A stretch of DNA of 64,000 nucleotides from Pinus tabuliformis (Eukaryota; Streptophyta; Pinopsida; Pinales; Pinaceae). Both the position numbers and the translations under genes were made by a program. The DNA is taken from contig CM062810.1 of NCBI GenBank assembly GCA_031772625.1, positions 450,492,014 to 450,556,013 on the forward strand, in the 5' to 3' direction. Below, in pieces: positions 54,948-64,000 of this stretch. Numbering within the stretch: the stretch's first letter is position 1; every line of letters begins with the position of its first letter. The notes beneath the pieces are model-generated. The model saw nothing but the letters and a program-made list of their open reading frames with translations, did not search any database and was not told the DNA's origin.

Positions 54948-56310
54948 TTGAAGGAGGATCTAACGGATCCATAGGCTCTATGGGATCATCAACCATATCA
55001 GGTTCAGGTGCAGCTGGACCATCCAAAATATCCCAGTCATCATTCTCTTCCTTAGGAGGAGGAAGTGGAGGAAGATCTCTTGCTTTTCCAAGAGCTGCAT
55101 CTTCATCAAATGTTACATCCCTACTAATTTCGACCTTTCTCTGACCAGGAATATAAATTCTATAAGCTTTAGAATTATCACAATAACCCACAAACGTACC
55201 TTTTATGCCAGTAGCCTCCAGTTTGTTTCTTTTGTCTTTTGGCACATGAAAATATATTGGGCATCCAAATACACGAAAATGGTTGATATCAGGCTTGATC
55301 CCTGTGAATATTTATTCAGGAGTCTTGTTTTCCAACGCTTGATGAGGCACCTTGTTTCAAACATATACCACATTATATGTAGCTTTGACCCAAAGGAATT
55401 TTGGCATCTTTCGATCATGGAGCATAGCACGGGAAACTTCTAATATAGATTTGTTCTTTATTTCAGCGAGAACATTCTATTCAGGAGTATATGGCACAAT
55501 CTTTTCATTTTTTATTCTGCCTTTATTACAGAATGCTATGAATTCTTTTGACATGTATTCTCCTCCATTATCGGACTTGAAGACTTTGATTCTCTTACTT
55601 GATTGATTTCTGATCAATGCTTTGAATTCCTTGAAAGTTTCGCGCTTCATCCTTGTGCTTAAGATAATAAATCCATGTAATTCTTGAGAAGTCATAAATG
55701 AAGGTAATGTAGTAGATATGACCACCAACTGAATGCGCAAGCATTAGACCACATATATTAGAATGAATGATATGAAGAATGTCATAAGTTTTGTTCTTAC
55801 TAGAGGGAAATGGTACCCTTGTTTTCTTTCCACTTACACAACCTGGGCAGACTCCATTATGTTGAGCCTGAACATCGGGAATACCAAAGACCAATTTCTT
55901 CAATTTTAGAAGTGCATCATAGTGAAGATGAGCCAATCTACGGTGCCATAATTCACTCAAGTAATTTGTATTATGAGCCAATGCAAGGAGAGGTCTTCCT
56001 GTGACCCTGTAGAGTCCTTCAAATCTCGATCCTAGTGTAAAGGCATCTTTCATAGATGAATTAGGGGGGCATGATAGAAATTTACCTTTGATGAAGGCAA
56101 CCCTCATCCCTTTGTCTTCCAATGTAGATACAGATACCAGATTCTTCATTAATCCTGGTACATACATGACATCATGCAGCAGAACAGATTCCCCAGAATT
56201 TAGTTGAAACTTGACAGACCCAAAACCTTTCACGGGATGAGTAGAATTGTCTCCAAGAATTATCCTTAACTTAGTCTCCCTCTCTACCAGATCAGAGAGG
56301 ACTTATTTAT
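54948..56310 (-). pseudogene. C2 integrase and linker
   Basis: Open parts at 55595-56233, 55477-55740 and 54739-55245. Pre-integrase region: YLSELWHRRLAHLHYDALLK with CPGCVSGKK. Core: the first catalytic Asp is replaced by Asn (HSNICGLM), the second is present (KVFKSDNGGEYMS), and Glu is in LAEIKNKS after a stop. C-terminus: FRVFGCPIYFHVPK. The acidic Pro-rich linker (PPLPPPKEENDDWDILDG) leads to RT. Stops and frameshifts are present. Confidence 0.82.
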
Positions 56311-56660
56311 AACTAGATAAATGATGAGTGGCCCCACTATCGACTAGCCAGCTATCCCATGAATCTAATGGAGAAGAACTAGTAAGAGCATAAATGAGAA
56401 TGTATTCAGATTTATTTGCAGTGTTACTTTCATACCTGGGTTCCCTTTGTTTCTTTTGAGGAGGATAATGTTCTTCATGGTCACTTGAGGAGTCTCTTCT
56501 TCTTCTCTCATCTCTTCTGTCACAGTTCTTTCTTTGATAGTCTTTTCTTCCTTTGTTATTGTAGTTGTAGCGTGATCTCTTTCCTTTCTTAGGACAGTCT
56601 CGTGAATAATGACCTTTATTGTGAAAATTGAAGCATTCAATATGAGATGTCGATATATCA
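56311..56660 (-). pseudogene. C2 zinc knuckle and protease
   Basis: The knuckle reads CFNFHNKGHYSRDCP, with Phe replacing the second Cys, and is followed by a basic region. The protease site WLVDSGATHHLSS has an intact DSG near 56340. A stop follows the site. Confidence 0.8.
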
Positions 56661-56662
56661 TT

Positions 56663-57358
56663 CTATTTTGAGTTTTGAAAGAAGGGCTTCCTTGAAGAAC
56701 TTCCACTTTTCTTCTTCCTTTTTCCATGAGTGATGTATGTTGTGGGTTCTCCTTCTTCATGCTTTTGAATTCTTCCTCTTGCTATCAATCTGGATTCTTC
56801 TTGAGTAAGTTTTCCCATGATCTCATCATATGTTGGAAGAACATTGCTGTTGTTGATGGTAGTAATGAAGGTTTCCCAAATAGAGGGGAGACCTCTAAGA
56901 GTCACTATTACTAGTTCCCTGTCAGGTATATTTTCTCCAACTCTTTGCAATTGATCTCTAAGACGAGAGATCCTCATAATGTAAGATTGAACAGTTTCTC
57001 CTTTGTTCATCTTGACTTCCTTGAGTTGATCTTTCAAGGTAATGATCTCATTTAGGTTATTGACTTCATACATGCCAGTTATCTTGTCATACATATCTTT
57101 GGACTTTCTTAAATTCCCAACATAAGCAAGTAAATGATCCTGTAAACCATCAGCTATAATTTTCTTTGCTTTAGACTCACCTTTCTTGTACCTGTTCTTG
57201 AGTGTAGCAGAAGCATCTTCTGAAGGCTCGGGTATACTTCCTTGAATATATTCTAGCACATCATGGTTTTCGACTATGATCTCCAATCTGACTTTCCATG
57301 AAGCAAAGTTTGATGCATCACCTAGCTTTTCATGCTCCTTGAAGGTAGAGGACGACAT
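56663..57358 (-). CDS. gag: C2 gag
   Basis: 231 open codons from MSSSTFKEHEKLGDASNFAS. Copia gag landmarks: NFASWKVRLEIIVENHDVLE, KRYKKGESKAKKIIADGL-like context, ITLKDQLKEVKMNKGETVQS, RISRLRDQLQRVGENIPDRE, and VIVTLRGLPSIWETFITTIN. It starts about 80 bases inside the PBS, the usual distance. A frame change near 56670 separates it from the knuckle. Confidence 0.9.
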   Translation of the reverse strand: MSSSTFKEHEKLGDASNFASWKVRLEIIVENHDVLEYIQGSIPEPSEDASATLKNRYKKGESKAKKIIADGLQDHLLAYVGNLRKSKDMYDKITGMYEVNNLNEIITLKDQLKEVKMNKGETVQSYIMRISRLRDQLQRVGENIPDRELVIVTLRGLPSIWETFITTINNSNVLPTYDEIMGKLTQEESRLIARGRIQKHEEGEPTTYITHGKRKKKSGSSSRKPFFQNSK

Positions 57359-57439
57359 CTTGACTTTGAATCAGGTGATCTGCTTTCTGAAGAAGAGGGC
57401 TTCAAGACTTGTCTTCTCTTGGGCTTCACTTTCATCGTA

Positions 57440-57451
57440 GCTCTGATACCA
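57440..57451 (-). promoter_or_regulatory. C2 primer-binding site
   Basis: The minus strand reads TGGTATCAGAGC directly after the LTR end AATTTAACA. Confidence 0.93.
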
Positions 57452-58666
57452 TGTTAAATTTTCAAATTGTTCAATGTTGTATCAATTACTATAGCCCAAT
57501 TTATCCTTTTTATTAACAGTGCATCCAATTATTAGCAGTATAATCAATCATAAACGTAACTGAAGAATGAACAATAGGAACAATGATAGAGAAGACAATA
57601 GCACACAACCATAAGAGACAACAGATTGGTCCAAGACCAAGGAAAACCCCACAAGGGGGAAACCCTTTCAAATCTTCTTCTTCTTTAGTAAATCATCATA
57701 AAATGTTACAACAATGAGTACAATGAGCCCAATACATATAATTAGTGGAAATAACAACAAACTATATCTACATATCTATAGATATGTTATAATAGCAAAA
57801 ATACTCAGATATACCAATCTACAGCAGAGAAACTTAGATTCACAGATCACTAATGTCGAGATGTCAAAACCCTAGATCTGAACTGGGTCGATATCATAAA
57901 CGTTGTCTGTGTGCGACGGAAAGCTTTAGGGTCACACTCACGAAGATAGTATGCAAGCGACTGTAACAACAAATTCACTCCCATGAGGTCTCTATCCCTG
58001 TGACTATGGATTTGAACAAAAAATATCCAAAGTCTCTCCCTTGTCAGGTTGTTCGAGCAGCCAATCAAGGAAAAGTCACACTCATGTAGTGCTATCTGAA
58101 CTACTGACAAAGCAAAGTCACTCCATGGGCTACCTTAAGCCAGGGACCAGAGACCAGAACCTTCTGAATGCAAAGTCACTCCCTCTGAACTACCTTCCAG
58201 TGACCAGAGAGCCAAATTCGCTCTCTTATCCACTATGTGCCAGCAACTATGGACGAAAAACTCCAAATCTGTGTCAGTGACCGAGATCCAGAATACGCTA
58301 ACTCAAAGCGAACCTTTCGCCTATGATCTTGAACCCAATGAGGACTTCCGTTGATGAACCTATGCGAGCCAAGACAAAGTAGAAGAAATAAAAACATAAC
58401 TTGAGTGTGTGTCCAAATGAGCTTGAGGTCGCTTCCTTTTATAGGATTCTTGAGGGTTTACTTGGGGTTAAGAATGACCCAAGCAGTTACCCAAGTGGTT
58501 AGGGCCGACCCATTCCATAATGAATGAATTAATAAAATAATTTAAAACTTAACTTCCACTTAACCGAATCAAGTGATCTTTAGGTCCATTTTGATCAATG
58601 CAAGCATCATCTTGGTCATGTGAGCTGTCCAATGTGGAATTTTACAGATAGTTGCAAAAATTAAGA
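57452..58666 (-). repeat. C2 5' LTR
   Basis: About 1215 bp, matching 36276-37501. The outer end reads TTAAGA where the other LTR has TTAACA, so the boundary is uncertain by a few bases. Confidence 0.88.
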
Positions 58667-58850
58667 TAAACATAACGTAAACATTTAACATGTAATAGGG
58701 GTAGGGTAAAACAATTAACATGTAATGTTTAAAATTTAATATTTAACATTTTTAATATAATGTATGGGGTATGGGGTAGATATCACGTAAATGTAAATGT
58801 AAATGCAAATGTAAACGTAAACATTTAACATTTAACATTTTCAATCTAAT
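58667..58850. repeat. TTTACR minisatellite, right of C2
   Basis: ATAAAC and GTAAAC/GTAAAT hexamers with GGGGTAGGG and ATGGGGTATGGGGTAG interruptions, matching the array left of C2. Confidence 0.85.
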
Positions 58851-58929
58851 GTGGCCCTATTTAAAAATCAATCTAATTATGATTTTCTATAAACACAATA
58901 TAAATTTAGAATATAAAGAGTTTTACTAA

Positions 58930-59290
58930 CACTCAAAAAAGAGGTATGGTAAATAAATAAAAATATAAATAAACCGGAGGTATGGTAAATAAATAAAACC
59001 TCTTTTTATCCTTACTCCGGGTATGGTAAATAAATAAAACCTCTTTTTATACTTACTCGGGCTATGGTAAATAAATAAAGATATAAATAAAATAGAGGTA
59101 TGGTAACTAAATAAAACCTCTTTTTATATTTACTCCATAAACCTCTTTATATTTACAAAAATAAAAATAAAAATAAAAAAGCTTTATTTAAGCAAAGCCT
59201 ATGGGCCAAATACCATATTTATAAAATAGGTATGGTAAATAAATAAATATAAAAGATTTATAAAGAGGTATGGTAAATAAATAAAAATAT
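58930..59290. repeat. AT-rich tandem repeat, GGTATGGTAAATAAATAAA units
   Basis: GGTATGGTAAATAAATAAA or a close variant occurs at least seven times, alternating with AAAACCTCTTTTTATA and TTACTC. Related sequence (TTTTTATACTTACTC and GCCTATGGGCCAAAT) reappears at 61303-61355, beyond LINE-B, so LINE-B was inserted into this repeat. Confidence 0.8.
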
Positions 59291-59339
59291 ATCAAATAGG
59301 ATTAGAAATCAACATCTAATTGATGATGATGATGATGGT

Positions 59340-61295
59340 GGTGGTTAACGTCCATTGAGACCAAACTTTGGTGTATCGGACCTAAAGAAACGAATTATTT
59401 AGTTTGATTTAAGATTTTATTCCTATGCTCGAAAAGCTTGGAGAGAAGCCTCCCGAGCTCACTGTAAATTTGACAACGTAAAAGGCTAGGAAGGTCAATA
59501 TTGCAACAAATATTTTGAAACTGAGATCTAATGTTGTTGTACGTGAGGCACTCTAATAGGAAGTGATTTTCATCCTCGATGTTTGTATTCTCACAGAGAT
59601 GGCAAAACCTTTCCATCCATGGTGTTTTAGGAACTACCCAACGACCCATTTCACTATGGAGCTCATGAGAGTTCATTTTACTCTTGGCTATATTAATTTT
59701 CTTCTTTGAGCTAGTTAAAACAGAGAGATACTTTTGATCTTCTAGGGTGGGGTTGATGACCTCCTTATAATATCTTAATTTTCTTTTAGCTGCTAAATCT
59801 TTCTCACACCACATTTTTTCTTTGAACTTAGAAGTAACAATATTTTTAATGTTTTGCAATGCAACATTCTCGTCGATCTCCCAATGGTTTAACCAGGCCC
59901 TGGTGTCTTTATACCAACCTCATTTGAGCCTTAGGTGGTTTTGGATGGAATTTAAAGCTAGCTTAGGAAGTCTATGGTCTCTTATGTTATTGAGTTTGTG
60001 TTTGTACAACAGAAGCCTAGTCATAGCTAGGCTCTCGATAAGGGAAAGACCCACTTCTATAAGGAGAATAGGATAGGGTGTGTTGCTTTTAATTTTGAGG
60101 TTATACGTTATAAAACGCTTCTAGATTTGCTCAATATTTCTCCAGGATTCTCTAGAGATGCTACAATCCCAAACCTCACATCCATATAAGATAACCGGAG
60201 TGACTAAAGTTTCAAAGAGGAATTTCTTTCTATCCCACATTACGAGGTTTGTCATTTTACAATTATTTTCAAGACCAAAATAAGCTTTCCATCCTCCATT
60301 AATCCTTTTCTCAATGCTATAGTTCCAATTGAGCTTGTGATGAATATCAATTCCTAGGTACTTGTAGGAAGACACTTCCTCCAAGTTACTATTGTGATAC
60401 ATAAAATTAGCGTAAGTGTCCTTCTTGGATTTGATAATCATAACTTTTGTTTTGTTAATGTTAACAATCATACCCATGGTAGAGTAGAAATCCTTAAGAA
60501 GTATAAGTTGCTTATCAAGATCAGATGGGCACCTTGCAACAAGAACAATATCGTCAGTGTAGAGAAGAAGGATGATGACTATCCTAGCTAAGGTCGTGCC
60601 AGCACATCCTGCTTCCTCTAAACAACCTTCTATCTTGTCAATGTAAATGCCAAATAGGGTAGGGGAGAGGGGGAAACCTTGTTTAACTCCGATATTACAC
60701 TTAATATCTTTCAACCACCCCTCATTTCTCTTTAACTTGGCAATTACATTCTCGTATAACCTTATAGTAGCAGCTCTCAACTCAAAAGTAACCTTTAGCT
60801 CTTCTAATCTGTTCTAAAGGTTGTTTCTAGGAACCGTATCGAAAGCCTTTCTAAAGTCCCGAAAGCAACAAAAGAGATTGGATTTATCATTGCGGCATTC
60901 CTCCACAATGATCCTAAGCATAACGAGGTGGTCTGTTGTTAAGTGCTGCTTTCTAAAACCCGCTTGGCCTTTAGCTCGCTTACCTTCACTTTCAAGCCAT
61001 ATGCTCAACTTCCTTTCCAAAATAATACCATATAACTTGGCTAGGAGAGGGCTGATCACAATTTTCTAATACTTAGAGGGGTTATTTGTATCCCCACTTT
61101 TAAAAATAGGGATAATGAGGCTTTGAGTCCATGTTTTAGGGAACCCTTGCTTGACCGCTTGATTGAAAAGCTTGTGAATGTGGGGGATGAGGATAGGACC
61201 TCCAATTTTTAAGATTTCTGTCTGGTAACCTTCAATGTCCTTATCTTTCCCATTAGCCAAGTGATTAACCCAAAAATCAATGTCTTCTAATGAGA
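59340..61295 (-). mobile_element. 5'-truncated non-LTR retrotransposon (LINE-B)
   Basis: The minus strand carries an RT without endonuclease or ORF1, followed by a Cys/His-rich C-terminus and a trinucleotide tail (CACCACCATCATCATCATCA, complement of 59326-59345). The flanking repeat is present on both sides. It lacks the RNase H and zf-RVT signature of LINE-A, so it is from a different clade, which I could not name with confidence. Confidence 0.78.
59395..61290 (-). pseudogene. LINE-B reverse transcriptase and C-terminal domain
   Basis: One minus-strand frame over about 1.9 kb with four stops (61066, near 60811, 60118 and near 59927). RT motifs: SLIIPIFKSGD, AGFRKQHLTTDHL, CCFRDFRKAFDTV, VKQGFPLSPTLFGIYIDK, the catalytic LLLYTDDIVLVA, and SYKYLGIDIHHKLNW. 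C-terminus: LVTPVILYGCEVW and a zinc-finger-like CHLCENTNIEDENHFLLEC. The catalytic Asp pair is present as YTDD. Three of the four stops are TAG and one is TGA, consistent with C-to-T decay. Confidence 0.85.
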
Positions 61296-61299
61296 AAAA

Positions 61300-61540
61300 T
61301 TGTTTTTATACTTACTCAAAAAGGAGGTTTTATCTAGGTGAAGCCTATGGGCCAAATTATTATTAATATCATGCAAATAAAATTATTAACCCTAGTATTA
61401 ATATTAAAATATTATTATTATTATTATTAAATATAATATTCATATTAACATATTCTAATATTAATATTATTAAATTTAATAACTTTGAAATAATACAATG
61501 TTAAGTTTTTTATATTATAATATATATTAACTCTATATAT
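61300..61540. other. AT-rich spacer
   Basis: Continuation of the repeat flanking LINE-B, then TTATTA and TATA-rich sequence. No gene. Confidence 0.6.
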
Positions 61541-61737
61541 ATGGGAGGGAAGAACAAATACATAGAGTGATATAGGTTGAGAGATAGGGAGAGTGATAAG
61601 GGAAAGATGGAGATAAACAGAAGGAGAGGGGAGAGGAGGAATGAATATAGAGAGAGGGAGAGAAGGCTAAGAGATGGGGAAGGGGACATAAAGATGGAGG
61701 AAGGAGAGAGGGACGGAGATAGTGAGAGGATTAGCCT

Positions 61738-61780
<43 letters not shown>

Positions 61781-62084
61781 GGGAAGAGAGAGGTAGGTAG
61801 AAGAGGAAGGACGAGAGAGATGACATAAGAGAGAGGAGGAGAGAGGGAGGGATAGAGATATGAATTTGGAGGGGGGAGAGAGGGAGGGAAAAAGAAAGAC
61901 ATAGAGAGTGGGAAGTGGAGAGAGAGAAGGAGTGACAAGGGAGAGATGGAGAGAGAGTGTGTATGTTTAAGGGTGAGATAAAGAGACAAAGAAGGAGAGA
62001 AGGAGGGAGATAATGAGGGAGAAGGAGAGAGGGAGGGATATAGTAACATAGTTGGAGGGAGAGAGAGAGGGAGAGGATTGGAGT

Positions 62085-62127
<43 letters not shown>

Positions 62128-62420
62128 GAGGGCAAAGAGAGAGAAAGAGAAAGGGATATAGAGGAAGGAGGAGAGTGATAGGGAAGAGAGAGAGAGAGAG
62201 ATAGAGAGAAAGTGATGGGGGAAGAGAGAGGGAGGTAGGAGAGAAAGGGAGAGAGAGGAAGGATGAGAGAGAGGACTTGAGAAAGAGGAGGAGAGAGGGA
62301 GGGATAGAGGGAGGGATAGAGAGATGGAATTGGATGGGGAGAGAGGGAAGGAAGAAGAAATACATAGAGAGTGAGAAGTTAAGAGATAGAGGGAGTGACA
62401 AGGGAGATATGGAGAGATAT
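61541..62420. repeat. Polypurine low-complexity tract
   Basis: About 880 bp almost entirely of A and G on the plus strand, including pure GA runs near 61740-61775 and 62087-62121. A degenerate longer unit recurs (GGAAGAA or GGAAAAAG, then AYATAGAG, then GTGAYAAGGGAGAWATGGAGA) near 61545, 61880 and 62340. Confidence 0.93.
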
Positions 62421-64000
62421 TTGATTACTCTCAGCGCTTGATAGATCCAGAGTTAAGATGGATCTAGGTTGGTCTATAATCAGGTTTGTTAGGGTCCTAT
62501 AATAATAGGATTCATAATTTTGAATTGACTATGTTAAGTCTTGTAATATTGTACATACCTTTGGTTTTCTGCAAATGTTTTCCATATTAAAAAATTAAAA
62601 AATGTAAATAGGGTATGTCCTAAAAGAAATATCAAAGGACAAAAAGAATAATAAAAGTGAAAAAATATGAACCCCAAACAAAAAACAGATCATGAAAGTG
62701 TGCAAGTCCAAATGCCACTACTTTTTACTTTTATGTACAAAATAATGGTTGTGTGAAGCTTTTCATAAATGCCACAACCCATGATAGTCAAATTGTTTAA
62801 TCTTGACTACTTCATGCTTTAAATTTCATGTTTATAGTTAGAGAATAAAGATCTGGCCAAACTATTTAATCTTGGCAGATCAGTAGTTAGGTAGAGAAAT
62901 AAAATGTGCTCATAAGCTTAATCTGAGCCATTGGAAAGATATAAGGTTAGAATTAGGTAGTTTATTTTTCAAAGGAAAAGGAAAGAAAGGGTCTGTTAGT
63001 TTAAATGCACCCAATAAAGTGAAGAAAAAATGTTAGGGTAAGTAAGAGGGTAAGTAGAAGAAAGGTTGCAGAAGTACAAAGCTAGTTGAAGCATAAGCAC
63101 TTCATCATGCTTAACTATATGTTTCAGTGTGCAGGAATTCACCTTCTCGTATAAGCCAAAACCATCACTATTCATTTAACTAATTCCGCACCAAATTTAA
63201 AAAGTTACTCGTTAAAACCCTGAAAACCCTCGTTTTCACTCCTTTTGCCTGTGTACACAGTAAAACCTGCATAACCCTACCGGTGCCACCTTGAACCTTT
63301 GCAACACAATTTGACCTCTGATTACCTTCAAACATTGCCATGACTCCTTCCACATACATCCATGTTCAATAAAGCCATCAAATGTCTTCTCTGCCAAACC
63401 TGTGTTTTATTAATAATTGTTATATTTTGCAGGTAATTAGTAGAAAACCAGAGCTTGGATAAACATGTTTGATACTAGTCAAAAAAATTGCTTACTCCAA
63501 GACTCGAAAGGAAATCTATTCAAAAGCCTATATTAAGAAGAAGAAGACAATTATACACATAACAGAGAAGAAATCATTTACAGAAAGAAATATAGTTAAA
63601 AGACTGAACAGAGGAACCAGACAGAGCATACAATGGAAAGACAAACAGATCAAACATACAGAAAGATGATCAATATCCATTACCAGATGTTGATACATAT
63701 GAAAAACTAAATAATTTATTGTTGAAATATACAGTAAAAAGTTAAAATGTGCAGTAAAAGTAAAAACATAGTAAAGGATATTGACAGGTCATCAAGGTTA
63801 AAGTGTATCAGATTAAAGAGTATCAGGTGAAATGTCATAAGTAAATATGACATCCGGAGTGAAGACCAAACAACCAAGCAGCTTAAAGGGAAAAGGATCA
63901 GACAGCAAGCAGCAGTTCAAAAGATGTCTCTATCTTCTTGCATGAAAATATTTTCCTTTTCCTAGATTAGTTCTCAATACAGTTTGAGATATTTTGTAAA
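62421..64000. other. Intergenic sequence, nothing recognised
   Basis: AT-rich with no domain-bearing ORF and no LTR pair. A 66-codon Lys-rich open stretch at 63469-63669 is compositional. Confidence 0.5.

Larger units (their letters stand above)
36276..58666 (-). mobile_element. Ty1/copia retrotransposon C2, split by nested G2
   Basis: The two LTRs (36276-37501 and 57452-58666) begin TGTTAAATTTTC, and the right one abuts a perfect Met-tRNA primer site. Coding sequence on the minus strand is gag, protease, integrase and RT (57358 down to 54127), then RT end and RNase H (39097 down to about 38200). The break at 39097/54127 lies inside the RT codons for MKDL and its continuation, with an AGGCC/AGGTC duplication around G2. 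The C2 target duplication cannot be read because it lies in hexamer repeats. Confidence 0.9.

Noticed and set aside
61510..62401. Long Ser/Leu/Pro-rich open frames on the minus strand
   Set aside because: They are translations of the purine/pyrimidine tract, open in several frames, with no protein-like composition.

Overview
The window is plant nuclear DNA made almost entirely of transposable elements. No host protein gene, tRNA or rRNA could be supported. The evidence for a plant is the primer-binding sites complementary to initiator Met-tRNA (TGGTATCAGAGC), Ty1/copia and Ty3/gypsy elements (including a chromodomain-bearing chromovirus family and an Athila/Tat-like element), a plant L1-type LINE tail with an RNase H domain, and the AT-rich, microsatellite-rich spacers. 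The density of old, nested, internally deleted LTR elements suits a very large genome such as a conifer, but that is inference.

Layout. 1-9945 (+): an Athila/Tat-like Ty3/gypsy element lacking its left end, with gag tail, PR, RT, RNase H and INT riddled with stops, then an unusual long ORF after pol (6410-9144), a polypurine tract and a 3' LTR. 11340-14539 (+): tail of an L1-type LINE (zf-RVT, RNase H, poly(A)). 14541-18893 (+): a coding-free, LARD-like LTR element with a duplicated LTR/PBS segment. 19625-19890: a candidate tRNA-derived SINE. 20190-21767: a copia LTR remnant and a deleted chromovirus (G4). 21768-26870: a large imperfect inverted repeat whose arms carry hairpin-forming tandem repeats; a palindromic MITE sits in the left arm. 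26871-35380 (+): a copia gag/PR fragment (C3). It is split inside a zinc knuckle by a 7.8-kb non-autonomous LTR element on the minus strand (E1, 27219-35060) with a perfect 5-bp target duplication. 35381-36110 (+): LTR and leader of a further chromovirus (G5).

36276-58666 (-) is a Russian doll. Copia C2 sits in a TTTACR minisatellite. Chromovirus G2 (39098-54126) is inserted in the C2 reverse transcriptase. G2 contains chromovirus G3 (41443-47281) in its leader and copia C1 (47975-53945) in its 5' LTR. LTR termini, target duplications, PBS and PPT support each level, giving the order C2, then G2, then G3 and C1. 58667-59340 is minisatellite and AT-rich tandem repeat, 59340-61290 (-) a LINE fragment of unusual type, 61541-62420 a purine-only low-complexity tract, and 62421-64000 has nothing recognisable.

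Functionally, only G3 (near-complete gag and pol with two apparent frameshifts) and C1 (most domains open) look recently active. E1, G2 and the LARD could only have moved with proteins supplied in trans. The observations most worth following up are the post-pol ORF of the first element, the inverted repeat with TGACGTCA-centred hairpins, the module-scrambled G2, and the hairpin-rich 3' region of E1.
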